A stretch of 64,000 bases of DNA from Rhodamnia argentea (GCF_020921035.1 NC_063160.1:3554501-3618500), one strand, 5' to 3'; shown: positions 24,550 to 35,470, counted from the stretch's first letter. Notes: a model not told the origin generated them from the sequence alone. A program made the numbers and translations.

Positions 24550-25093
24550 GGAAAAATTACCAAAAAAGTCTTAAAATAATAGCAATGTGCCAATTCAATT
24601 CTAAACTTTTGTGTTTGCGTCAATTCGGTCAATTTCAGCTGAAAATCGCTAACATGGATCCCGACCTTCTTATGTGGCACGATCGACACTAATGTAGACA
24701 AATTTTAGTAATGTTTTTATAATTTTTCAAAATTTTATAAGTTTTGCTTTTTCTTTTCTTTGCTTTTTTTTTTCCTTGGCCCTCACCAGCCACGGGTGAA
24801 AGTCAGCCCTCGCCTAATCCGGCTAGGCGAGGGCTTCCTAGCCTTAAGCTAGAGAAAAGAAAAGAAAAGAAAAAAAATTATAAGAATGTGCAAAATATTA
24901 TTATTTGTCCATGTTATCACCGGCCGTGTCACGTAGGACGGCCGACGTCCACATCGGAGATTTCCGTCCAAAATTGATGGAATGGACTCAATTGATAAAA
25001 CATGAAAATGTCTAGGTCTGAATTGAGAAAAATAGGTTTATGACTAAATTAGTACAATTGTAATAGGTTTATGACTTCTTTGGTCACTTCCCC
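24550..25093. mobile_element. Family B Mutator-like element with clear target duplication
   Basis: A 544-bp element with ends GGAAAAATTACCAAAAAAGTC and, reversed, GGGGAAGTGACCAAAGAAGTC. It is flanked by GATTCTAGT (24541-24549) and GATTCTCGT (25094-25102), 8 of 9 identical. This is the best-preserved member of family B in the window and supports assigning the family to Mutator-like elements. A short GC-rich core (24780-24850, 24918-24965) separates the inverted halves. Confidence 0.75.
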
Positions 25094-25199
25094 GATTCTC
25101 GTTGATAATAAAATAGCCTTGTAGCAGAAAAATCCTCAGTACCCGTCACTTTCTATTACTCAAGCAATTGAACTATTTACTCAATGTACATTAATCCCG

Positions 25200-25430
25200 G
25201 ATTTAATCCAAGGGGTTGCTTAAGTGGTAAGCTTGTGTTCGTGTTTTTATTTCATGATTTGAGTTCAAATTACCATACTATGTACATTTCTCTTGAGGCA
25301 CCCAAGGAGTATAGATCTATATATCTCCGGTAATTACCCATAGGGCGGGGGGGTTAGAGAGACCACCATACTCAACGAGCATGAGTAAAATGCTACCAAA
25401 CGCCTCATTGTTATATAACAAGGATTAAAA
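25200..25430 (+). repeat. Possible tRNA-derived SINE
   Basis: A box-A-like GTTGCTTAAGTGGTAAGC at about 25214 is followed about 45 bp later by a box-B-like GAGTTCAAATTAC. This is the spacing of an RNA polymerase III promoter in tRNA-derived SINEs. A tRNA-unrelated body follows to about 25430. No target duplication was confirmed and I recognise no named SINE family. Confidence 0.3.
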
Positions 25431-25439
25431 AGATTACTC

Positions 25440-25786
25440 GCATGTACTATTTAATGGATAGTCCCTTTAACTGAGTAAAATTCAATAGATTCCTTCCCCC
25501 CAGTTGAAAATCTTATATGCATGTGACACGGGCCAGGTGTTCCATGTCCTAGGTACAAACTAGTCTGGAGTTGATGCCGCTCTCCCGATGAGGCCATGGC
25601 AGGCCGAAACCAGCTATAGTGCCTTATGTAGTCTACCATCACTCGATACAAAGGATACCCGAGCTAAGCTGGGTGTGGTATGATCCAAAGAGGGAAAGCT
25701 ATTTGCCTAAGTGTTCTATGGAATAACTATATGACGGAAGGCTGGCTTGGCGTGGCTTGCCAAGCGCCGCACGTGCTAATTCCACG
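25440..25786. other. Intergenic DNA, nothing recognised
   Basis: No gene or repeat could be assigned. It adjoins the LTR fragment that begins near 25787. Confidence 0.4.
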
Positions 25787-26037
25787 ATCGAAATCTGTCG
25801 GGCCGTGACACATGTCTATCAAAAGTGAGACAGTTGACTCTAATATTACGTTTGGGAGAAAAAATTGAGGATAGAAAGAACACAAGGTGACCAAAATAGA
25901 ACAGAGAAATGTGCAAAAGCTCAGCAAGAAGATTTGTCAATTTCAATTGATTAGATTTGAAGCTGAAGAGACGTGATTAGAAAAGATATGCAAGTTCAAT
26001 TGATTGGAACAAAAGAATGCTCAAATTTAGGGACCAA
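25787..26037 (-). repeat. Partial LTR, same family as the Ty3/gypsy remnant at 41.8-42.6 kb
   Basis: Collinear with 42337-42576 over about 240 bp, for example GTGACACATGTCTATCAAAA, GAGACGTGATTAGAAAAG and CTCAAATTTAGGGACCAAA. Similarity ends abruptly at 26038, where segmental duplication copy B begins. The LTR edge therefore coincides with the duplication breakpoint. Confidence 0.6.
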
Positions 26038-26284
26038 ATGTATGAAGTCCATTAATCAGGAAGAAATGGGATTGGGGATGATATACAAGTTCCCAGTTGG
26101 CAGTTATCTTAGTGTTGGAAGAGAGCCCATTGAAGATGACGATGAACTCGGGGCTGACACGTTCCCAGTTCGAAGTGTGGCTGAGCAGTGGATTTGATTT
26201 TGGACCAGTGAAGAGGGTACCTGAATATTCTTGCGGATTTTCCTCAGAAGCCGTGGTCCTTAATCATTTAATGAACATACCTAA

Positions 26285-26720
26285 GTAGCACCGACATCGG
26301 CACGCGACACGTACGACACGACACGTCACTTCTCAAAATATAGAGAATTTCGACAAGTTGGGACACGTTATATATTAAATGTATGTTTTTATATATACAT
26401 GGTAAATTATCATGAATATATAAAAATATCAGTGGTGAGTTTCTTCTTTCGCTGTTAGAGATTCACAAGTAATTTTTTTTTTTGGCTGACTGAGGATATT
26501 AATTTTAGAGTGGTTAGATATATGATTTAAGTATGTATATTTTTTTTTTTATAAATTTACATTTTGACTCCTAATTTATTAAAAATATTTAAAATTAACC
26601 CCGTGCATGTTAAAATGGCGTGGCTTGTTGTTGGCTTGTGCGGAGTGCCGACCACATGATGGTCGCATGTTAAAAAGTGTCGGACATGACATGGAGGCCT
26701 CCGGAGAGTGTCGGTGCTTC
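26285..26720. mobile_element. Small TIR element inserted in copy B
   Basis: The left end GTAGCACCGACATCGG and the right end reversed GGAAGCACCGACACTC form inverted repeats around AGCACCGACA. Copy A lacks this DNA at the matching place (near 11485), which shows that it is an insertion. The superfamily is undetermined because no target duplication is clear. Confidence 0.5.
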
Positions 26721-26811
26721 CTAGGATATTACATAGTTTGGAAGCTGGTTTTTCTTATGTTGACATGGAAATTAAAGTGCTCTTCTAGAGTAATTACCAT
26801 GTGGACATTAA

Positions 26812-27770
26812 GGGCGGCGCACATGATAACCATTCCATTTCTTTGTTTCTGATCCAAACCTGTTTCTGGAATAGGTTTGGAATAGAAATTCGTTTGATAA
26901 TACAATTATATTTTTTCATTTCTCTGGAATAAATTTTTGTTCTAGAAATAAATTTGAACAAGAAATAAGAAGTTGTAGCTTTTCTTTCCGAGAAACATAA
27001 ATGAGAAATAACCTACCAAAACCCTTCGGTTTTTCTCAAGTTTTTGTTGAACTCTCTCTATTGTCCTTCCTTCGTCGGTCCCCGCCCATCGCCGCCCCCG
27101 TCGACCCTCGCCGCCAGCCATCGATTGCCGTAGCAACCATTGCCGGCCGCCTTTGTTGCAAGCATTGCTGTCACCACCACCGTTGGCCATCGCCACAACC
27201 GCTAGCGATTGACCTCCGCCTCTCCTCGATAGTAGCCACCGCCCCCACCGCCAACCACTATCCTCCGTTGCAACCACTGCCCCCCACGGCCCATCGCTTG
27301 AGCTCCGTCGCCCCCTGCCGCACCGTCGGATGCCGCCAGCCACTACCCGCCACCGCCACCAACCGTCGGCCATCGTTAAGCGCCAATCACCGCCCACCAC
27401 CAACCTTTGCCGCCTATCGCCACCCTTCACGGGTCGCCGCGACCATTGTTGGCCATCGCCGACCACCGCCAACCTCCGCCACCCGCCACTGCCGGCCGCC
27501 GCAACCACGGCCGTCGTCGGAGTGAAAAATAAATAAATTTTTTATTTTTAAATACTAAATAATATTTTCTAATAATAATTTTTTCTAAAAAAATTAAAAA
27601 TGAAGTAGAAATTTTTGGTAGAAGATTTTGTGTTAATAATATTCTAGAAGTAGAAATTTTTAATCATTATCAAATGTTTTGCTAAAAAATTCATCCATAA
27701 ACTAGAAATAAAAAAATCTATTTCTATCCAGAAATTGATTCCATAAATATGATGATTATCATGCACACCC
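26812..27770. mobile_element. PIF/Harbinger-like element with GC-rich cargo
   Basis: A 959-bp insertion absent from copy A, where the empty site (TTGAATGTCACG) is at 11569-11580. The ends are GGGCGGCGCACATGATAAC and, reversed, GGGTGTGCATGATAATC, similar to the MITE at 3314-3594. The flanking triplets TAA and AGA are both one step from the TGA of the empty site, so a decayed 3-bp target duplication is plausible. The interior (27060-27525) is very GC-rich, repeating CCGCC, CCACC and CATCG, and is open in several frames on both strands. That looks like low-complexity or captured sequence, not a real gene. Confidence 0.6.
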
Positions 27771-28124
27771 AGAGTGCCACGTCGTCTACTTGATTGAAGA
27801 GATCCGCAGGTAATTGAGAAGTGGCTGTCCTGCATTTTACCAAGGGAAGAAAGTACCATTAAAATACGTGAAAGGTAGAGAAACGCACGGCTAACTTCAC
27901 GAGTCATGGATGATCGGCTCGTACCATGGAAGTTCCTCGTCATGGAAGCAATCGGCTATGGTGATGAGCTTGGAAGGAAGCACGAGGCTCTGTTCATGGA
28001 CTGGATCGACACCATCAGAATCACCGGCCAAGCTTCGTGGTGTGGCCGGGAAAGTTTTCTTCATCCTGACTGGCTGGCTTGATGCAAATTGCCTCTGTCG
28101 AGCAGTGTGCATCGCATGATACAT
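27700..28124 (-). pseudogene. Truncated copy of BTB/NPH3 exons 1-2
   Basis: Exon 1 copy (about 28124-27933) still encodes 'MKKTFPATP', 'DSDGVD', 'LPSKLITIADCFHD' and 'LPW', with the same donor site after 'LPW' as the intact gene. Exon 2 copy (about 27829-27771) encodes 'SQLPADLF' and 'QVDDVAL' after the same acceptor. It is then interrupted by the element ending at 27770. Exons 3-6 are missing because the duplication stops in intron 2. The sequence cannot make a complete BTB domain or any NPH3 domain. The frame is intact across the kept part. Confidence 0.75.
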
Positions 28125-28492
28125 GGGAATTAGTTAATGCATGAGAAGCGAGTCTGTGGTTAGTATGAGAATGCTGTCACGGTAGGTAGGTGGACGTTCA
28201 CTTCACTCAATATTCAAGTCTTCGGATGTGGGACGAGTCTTTGAGATCTGATGGAGATGAGTCTGTGCGAATCTTTTCAGGGTGTGAAGAATGTCTGTCT
28301 GGCCATGCAACATATACAGTATGATCTCGATATCATTTTACTCCTTTTGACGAGTCCGTAAATTTGCATGGTCCTTGTGACGTCATTTGCCAGCATGTCT
28401 ATCCAACGCAACGCTCTGCGAACTAACGGTTGTGAATTTGATAGTTAAAACTAGGGTTCATTGCAAAATAACTTTAGTAATGCTAACATGGA

Positions 28493-28998
28493 AAATTGTT
28501 GAAAAAGTCTTAAACCTATAACTCAGTCCTAAATCTTTTAATATTGCCAATTGAATACTAAATTTTTTCATATTTTGCCAATTGAGTTTATCCGGCCAGT
28601 TTTGGATGAAAATTGCTAATGTGGACGCCGACCATCCTATGTGGCACGGCTTGCGCTGATGTGGATAATTTTTATTAATGCATTGTCATTTTTTCAATTT
28701 TTTATTTTATTTTTTACAACTATGGCCGGCAAGGTCGGCCAACAACTTCGATGGCTATAGAAGTAACGAACAAAGAAAAGAAGAAAACTAAAATTAGAAA
28801 ATTTTAAGAAAATTATGAAAAACTATCCATGTCAGCGCCGTCTGTGCCCCATAAACGTTAGCAATTTTCAGTCAAAATTTGCTGTATGGACTTAATTAAC
28901 AAAAAGTGAGAAGCTTTAGGACTCAATTTGCAAAATTAAAAGGTTTAGAACTCAATTGACAAAAGTGCAATAGGTTTAAGACTTTTTGGACAATTTTT
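28493..28998. mobile_element. Family B Mutator-like element, copy B counterpart
   Basis: Ends GGAAAATTGTTGAAAAAGTC and, reversed, GAAAAATTGTCCAAAAAGTC, with the inner phrases CTTAAACCTATA and CAATAGGTTTAAGAC. It corresponds to 13714-14405 in copy A and lacks the nested insertion found there. Confidence 0.6.
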
Positions 28999-29537
28999 CT
29001 ATCAATTTACAAAATCGATATACAAAGTAATAGATGGTAAACAAATAAGTGAGTGTTTCATAAGTATGCATATTTAGCACGCAATAACGGCATGCTATAT
29101 GCATTTGTACAGCTCGTGGGATCTTATAGGCAGGTCCTTTTTCAAAGGTAGAATACATACACTTCACCAAATTGATATATTGAGCCAAAAAGTAGGTTTT
29201 GTCTTCCTTTTAAGTTTCTCATTTAGCCTATCTACATGGCACTCCAATATTGTAACGCCGTTTAATATAAAGAAGAAAAAGTAAAATTGGTGAAAGAAAA
29301 AGGGAAAAATTCAAAAAAGGCCCAGAAGTGCCTCATTGTCTCAAATAAGGGCATAAAGTAAATCTTTTTTCAAATAAGGACTTGAAATGGCCATATTAAT
29401 CTAAAAAAAAAAAAAGCCTAACTCACCGATTGGTAGGGGCATTTTCATCATTTATTTTTTTTTATTTTTCTATTTTTGAAAAATTTTAAAAAATAGAAGT
29501 GAAAAAAAAAAAAAAACAAGAGAGACATAGGCGAGAG

Positions 29538-32500
29538 TAGTGAGTGCCATTTGGGCCCGTGGGCCCGGAACCGGCCCGGAACCGGCCCGTTGACCGGGCC
29601 CACGGTTCCGGAAACGCGGAACCGGCCCGGAACCGGCGGTTCCGGGCCGGTTCCGAACCGCAAAAAAAAAAAAAAAAATGGTGGGCCGGGGCGAGAGCCG
29701 TTGGGCTCTGCCCGGCCCCCCCCCTCCCCCGCGGCCCGCTTTGGGCCGTTGGCAACGGCTCTTTGGCCGTTGCCAACGTGCAACGGCCAAATTGGCCGTT
29801 GCTTTGTGCAACGGCCAATTTGGCCGTTGCTTTTCTTTTTTTAAAAAAAAATAATAAAAAAAAATGATTCTTGCCTATAAATACATATGCTTCCCCTTTC
29901 ATTTTTGTCACAAATTCTCTGAACAATCTCTCGAATTCTCTCTGAAATCCTCTCAAATCGTTCAAATTCTCCCAATTCTCTCAATCCCGATCAATTCTCT
30001 CAAAAAATGGCAAGTGGAAGCAGAAATGCCGACAAGGGCAAGATGGCTATGGGAGATTCCGACTATCCCTTTCATGAATACGATCCTCGTGAGTATGCAA
30101 GTTGGGAAGACGACGACGATAATATCAACTATGTCCCGATTCCGAACGTCGAGCACATCCCAACACAAGAAAGTCTTCATCCTCCCACCGGTGTCGAAGA
30201 AACGTCAACGGCAAATGAGCCGGAACGGAAGGGCCGAGATAATACATCGGACTTGTGGCTACACTTCGACAAGGTACGTGATGAAGTCGAAGGTAAGTAT
30301 AATGTAAAATGTAAATATTGTTCGCAAACTTATAAATTCACGAAAGGAGACGGTTACGGAACATTCCGTCGGCATTTGACGAAAAACATCCAACGCAAGC
30401 GGGGATCGACAATACGCAACAACAAATTTCCGGGTACGCCACTTCTAAGCCTCATCCTTTATTTCGTTTCACTGAAGCACTTTATAAACAAACATTAGGT
30501 GAATATGTTGCCCTTGATCATGCTCCGTTTAATACTGGTGAAAATTTTAATATGAAATATTTGATAAATACTGCGTTGGTTCCGTAAGCGCCAACTATTC
30601 CAAAAAATACTCTTAAACGGGAAGTTTTTCATCTTTATAAAAAAGGGAAAAAAATCTTTAGCAAAATTTTTTGCGGAATTCAATGGACGTGTGCATATAG
30701 GTAGCGATATTTGGAGTGATCCTTGGCAAATTCATTCTTATATGGGTGTCACGTGTCATTGGATAGATGACAATTGGATGATTCAAAAAAGACTTATTGC
30801 ATTCCGAGTTTTTGATGAAAGCCATTCGGCTCATAATATTTATAGAATAATTAGGCAAGTTTTAGAAGAATATAATTTAATAAATAAAGTATTTTCAATT
30901 GGTTTTGATAATGCCGCCGCAAATACCGCTTCTATTCCCGAATTAGAAAATATTTGCAAACCTACTTTTGGCGGACAATTTTTTCACATTAGATGTGCTT
31001 GTCATGTTTTAAATTTATGTGTACAAAATGGTTTACGAACTCTTGACACTTCTCTCGCCCCAATAAAAAGTGCAATTAAATTTTTATGGAGTCGTCCCCA
31101 ATGTATGAAATCATGGGGAAAATTTTGTAAACAAAATGGGAGAAGGCCAAGAAGATTTCCAAAAGATATTCCGACTCGTTGGAATTCTACGTACGAGTTG
31201 CTTCGGCAAACTTTTGAATATAAAGATTTATTATGTATGTTTATTTCACAAAATATTCCCGAAATTACTTTACTTCCTCAACATTGGGACGTTTGCAAGA
31301 AAATTTTAGATATTTTGAAAATTTTTAATGATGCTACTAAGACTTTATCTGGTATTTATTATCCTACAACGCATTTATTTTTAATAGAGTGTGTTAATAT
31401 TAGTAGTGTTTTTAGTGAATATGAAAAAGATACCGAATTAGGTCAAACTATTTTAGTAATGCGAGAAAAATGGTTGCATTATTATTTGCAAATTCCTCTT
31501 GTCTATTTAGTTGGTATTGTTTTTGATCCACGTATTAAATTAGACGGTTTACAAGATTATTTGAATGTGTATTATCATGATTGTTTACATTTGGATGATT
31601 CAATAGATATTTTAAATATATTAGGACATGTTAAAGAATCTATAGTAGCATTATATGGAGAATTTTGTAGTAGATATGGTTTAAGTGATTCTGGATCTTT
31701 ACAATCTACTGCCTCACGTAGCGAAGGTGGTAGTTCACTTAGTAGAGGGTATAATATGCTTAAGAGTAGGCAAAAAAAACAAAAAGGGGCAACAGGTAAT
31801 ATTTCTGAATTAGAAAAATATTTAACCACTCAATTTGAGTTTCGTGATGCAGAACATAGTACAGATTTCGAAATCCTGAAGTGGTGGAAGAGTCACCAAA
31901 TCGAGTATCCAGTTCTCGCCCTCATCGCTCGTCAAATATTAGCAACCCCTTCTTCAACGGTTGCAGTTGAACAAGCATTTAGTTCCGGAGGATTAATTTT
32001 GGACTCTCGCCGTTCAAGATTAAGCCCGGACTCGTGGAAGCTCAAGCTTGTGTCGGCGATTGGACGAGGGCGAAATATCGACACCAAGAGTTAGATCGTG
32101 AACACGAATTTTTTAGCGATGATGTTGGAGATACCACCGCCACGGGTACCACAACGGGTAGCGACGATTGACGATGAGGTAAGTTGGGGTTCTCAAAGGT
32201 AAAAAGAACTACATGGGCTTTGATTCTTCTATCCCCAAGAAGATATGTAGGTCGCTTAATGATAATTCATTAAGTTCAAGCCCATTCCTTTTTTTTTTTT
32301 TCCCATATTTTATTACAATGTACAATTTAATTGTATTTTATAATTTATAATTTATTATATTTATTTTATTATTTATTATTTTAAAAATTATTATTAAAAA
32401 TGAATCGGAATGAACCGGCGGTTCGAACCCGGAACCGCCGGTTCCGGCTGAACGGAACCGGCCCGGGAACCGGCCGGAACCGCCGGTTCCGGTTCGGAAC

Positions 32501-32605
32501 CGGAACCGCCATTTTCACGGCCGGTTCCGGTTCCCCCCTTTCGTGGAACCGGAACCGCCGGTTCCTGAACCGGAACCGGCGGTTCCACCGAACCGGCCGC
32601 GTCTA
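29538..32605 (+). mobile_element. hAT transposon nested in the Mutator-like element
   Basis: A 3068-bp element bounded by an exact 8-bp target duplication GGCGAGAG (29530-29537 and 32606-32613), the hallmark of hAT elements. It begins TAG (TAGTGAGTGCC) and ends CTA (reversed TAGACGCGGCC). Both subterminal regions (29567-29660 and 32405-32600) are dense in GGAACCGG / CCGGTTCC, in both orientations, and are probably the transposase-binding repeats. It carries one broken transposase gene. Confidence 0.85.
30007..32171 (+). pseudogene. hAT transposase (BED zinc finger, C-terminal dimerisation domain), disrupted
   Basis: The N-terminal part has a BED-type zinc finger (CKYC at about 30310, then 'GYGTFRRHLTK'). 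The middle shows hAT transposase sequence: 'GSDIWSD', 'GVTCHWID', 'FSIGFDNAAAN', 'IRCACHVLNL' and 'PTRWNSTYELL'. The C-terminal dimerisation domain contains 'WWKSHQIEYPVLALIARQ' and 'TPSSTVAVEQAFSSGG'. Lesions: a 1-base loss in the A-run near 30383-30388, an in-frame TAA at 30585-30587, a 1-base gain in the A-run near 30650, and a further shift near 32030 after which the usual 'AKYRHQELDREHEFF' ending is read in another frame to TGA at 32169-32171. The 467-residue frame at 30691-32094 is the largest surviving piece. It cannot act without help from another copy. Confidence 0.85.
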
Positions 32606-33254
32606 GGCGAGAGAGCCTATGGCTACCGCCCCAACACCGGTGGGGTGGCAGCAACTATCGTTGGAGTCGTCGACGCCTCGGTGAGGGCTGGTGACCACGC
32701 CGACTAGAGGTGACGGGCTGGCCCTTGCCGGAGTAGGGAGAGGGCATGGCCCTCGGCCGAACCAGGGTAACGGTCCTCAACCCTTAACCGTTGCCATTGT
32801 CCAACCGAGGGCCGTGGCTCTCTCTCGAACTTGGGCGGGGGCCTACGACCCTCACCCAAATTTAGGAGAGGGTTGCCGCCTTCGCCTCCGGTCGACGGGG
32901 TCACCGGTCCTCGCTATGGTGAGTGCTCTTCCTAGTTGTATTTGTTTTTTTTTTTAATTTAGTTTAACTAAAAATTAGGCTAAAATTATATATTGAAAAA
33001 AAAAATGTCCTTGATCAGCCAAAATATTTAGTCGGCCCGCAAGGTCGGGCCTTTTATTTGAAACATCCATGGCAACATGCCCTTATTTGAGACACTGCAG
33101 GCACTTCAGGCCTTTATTTGAAGCAATGATCACTTCAAGCCCTTATTTGAGAAAATGAGAGCACTTAAGGCCCTTATTTGGATTTTTCCAAAGAAAAATG
33201 ATAAAAAGGTTAAAGGAAAAAAAAGTCAATTACTAAAATTTAGGTGAAAGTTTG

Positions 33255-35470
33255 TATCTAGCAATATCACCTAGAGCTGGGTGAATAGGTGATTATAAAC
33301 AAATTTGACCTAAAATCAAGTAATTAAAAGAATCAAGTCAAATAAAACGCAAATTCGGAATTTGAATATATGCAGTATGTGATTCGAAATGCAAGTATGC
33401 AATATTCTATCAACCATAGTAGGAGGAGTTTAAAGATAAAGAAAATTGCACGCGATGATTATAGTGGTTTAGCGTAGTTCAAGCCTACGTCCACTCTACC
33501 ACGCTGACAGCCAATAAGCTAGATTCCACTAGATGAATCAATGAGGGCTTACGAGTGATTGCACTCACACACTCTTATAAAGTCTCTAAATGATTATAGT
33601 CTAAAGCTCACGAACACAAGTATATAGATTTTGACGCACTCTACCACTTTGGATACGACAAATCTTCCTCTATATTCCTCTCATAATAATTGAGGGAACA
33701 AGAGCAACAACGTTAAGTAAAACCAGTTAATAAAGGGAAAGAAAATAATAGAGAATCTCTTGTTTTGCATTGATTGTGATCATAATTACCATTGAAATTA
33801 CTTCATAAAACAAAAACTGTTGAAAAATGCAACATAGATTACGTTATCATGTAAAGAAAGTTAACAAAAGATATGTCACATGCAAATTCCTATTAGCGAG
33901 CAAAAAAACGAATGCTAAAGGAAATTGACGGTCAACTAGGTAGTTTGCTAATGGTACGAGAAGGAGATTTACCATCAACTCAGGTAGGCTACGGTTTTGT
34001 ACGGAACAAGAACGACATAAGGGAAATTACGTCCTCTGAAGAAAAGTTAGAAAAGGTATGTAATAGGCAAATCAAGTACATATCTTCATTCACTTTAATC
34101 GTGTTGATGTGGTGAATCAAATTATTTATGTAAAACATCCTCCAATTCGTTAATTCGTTAGGATAATGTCGGTGACGGTTTTGATCAAAATTGTCCCTCT
34201 TCACAAGAAGATTCAAAAGCATGATGCGTAAAGGAAGCAATTACAAAGGAAAAAGGCCATCAAAGTATTCAGACGAGGAAAAGCACCACAAAGTCGAGGA
34301 TGAGTCCCAAATCAAAAGATGAGATTTGCTATGAATGTCGAAAGCCTCGACATATCAAGCCCGATTGCCCTCTAATGAAGAATGAGAGAGGTAAGTTTGA
34401 AAGAAATCCAAGCTGACACCTGAAGTGACACCGATCGTGAAAGCAGCAACGAAAATGCTGACCGAGCAAATTTATGTCGTCCCATGCCAACTCCGATTCT
34501 GAAGTAGACGAAGAGATTGAGGTAGAATCTCCGGGACTCGCTTAGCAAGAAATGCAAGATTTTTAAAGGAAGTATTTGAGGAACTTAGAAAAAGCTTCAG
34601 AGAGAATCAAAGATTCAAAAAAAGGTTGTATCGAAACTCACTGTTGAAAACGTCTCGCAAAAAGTACTTCTTGATAAAATGGGTGGGGATTTGAAAAACT
34701 AGATTTCGAGGGAAAGACTTGCTCAAGATCAGAGATTTGTTCATGAAAGAAATTTCGAAAATCAGCGCAATATTTTCTTTAGTCGCTAAAACAATCGAGC
34801 ACATCCTTTTAATTCAAATTCTCTATTACAATAAGTCCGGTTTAGGAAATGAGCGAAATGACGAAGAAAGTGATCCTCTTCCAAAGCAAAAGAAATAATC
34901 AAAATATTCCTAATCAAGTTTACAGAAAGCATTTTGAAAATCAGTTTACTAGACCTACTGGTAAAAAGTTCCCTGACTGTTCCAGGTTCAATGGCGATGG
35001 TCATTCCAAACATGAAGATATGAACAATGAAGGATCCAAGTTTGTGTCGGTACTGAAAGATAAGTTTTTCTCCTTCATGTGGGGAAAGAAGTCCAATAAG
35101 AAATGGTATCTGGACAACATCATGTTATATCATCAATAGGGTGTTCTTACGTTGATTGTTGGACAGAACAACCTCTGAGATTTTCAAGGGAAGAAAACCA
35201 ACCGTATCTTATTTCAATATTTTTGGTTATAAGTGTTATATTCTTTAGAATACAAATTACAATGCTGATAAGTTTTGAACCAAGGTCAAATGAAGATATA
35301 TTTGTTGGCTATTCTACCACTAGGATAGCATATCGTGTTTTTAACATAGTTTCACATGTAGCAGAATCAATCAATGTCAAATTTGATAACAGTACAAGGG
35401 GTATCCAAAGCCTCAACGAAGATGTTGAACCATCACCAATGCCGATTGTACATTCTACTTAGAATCAACA
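33255..35470 (+). mobile_element. Degenerate Ty1/copia retrotransposon remnant
   Basis: Near 33270 there is an LTR/leader-like stretch (CACCTAGAGCTGGGTGAATA). From about 34190 the plus strand encodes gag-like remains 'SSQEDSKA' to 'RKGSNYKGKRPSKYSDEE', then a CCHC knuckle 'CYECRKPRHIKPDC' at 34328-34372. Near 35105 'KKWYLD' marks the pol protease/integrase side. At 35260-35400 'EPRSNEDIFVGYSTTRIAYRVFN' and 'ESINVKFDN' match the end of the copia integrase region. Stops and frameshifts are frequent and most of pol is missing, so it is a deleted fossil with no coding capacity. Confidence 0.65.

Larger units (their letters stand above)
29302..33189. mobile_element. Family A Mutator-like element carrying a nested hAT
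   Basis: The flanking 9-mers AAAGAAAAA (29293-29301) and AAAGAAAAA (33190-33198) are identical, a perfect Mutator-type target duplication. Copy A keeps the unfilled site at 15548-15556. The ends are GGGAAAAATTC and, reversed, GGAAAAATCC. Both termini are tandem degenerate units like CAAATAAGGGCNTGAAGTG; the right end has at least four (33066-33180). Without the nested hAT (29538-32605 plus its 8-bp duplication) the element is about 812 bp, similar in size to the copy at 14676. The core (29500-29540, 32610-32930) is GC-rich and has no convincing gene. Confidence 0.8.
26038..33250. repeat. Segmental duplication, copy B
   Basis: Paralogue of 11241-15611 in the same orientation. It is longer because it holds three extra insertions: about 26285-26720, 26812-27770 and 29302-33189. 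The shared sequence includes CATGGAAGCAATCGGCTATGG and TGATGAGCTTGGAAGGAAGC (exon 1 of the BTB gene). It contains BTB exons 1-2 but stops in intron 2, so it never carried exons 3-6 or has lost them. Confidence 0.8.

Noticed and set aside
27001..27525. 174-residue Pro/His/Arg-rich frame, and the Gly/Arg/Trp-rich frame opposite it (26942-27508)
   Set aside because: Both translate CCGCC/CCACC repeats in the core of a transposon. Several frames are open at once, and none shows a family pattern.
29448..29965. Several overlapping Pro/Arg/Gly-rich frames at the left end of the hAT element
   Set aside because: They are translations of GGAACCGG subterminal repeats and poly-A runs on both strands.
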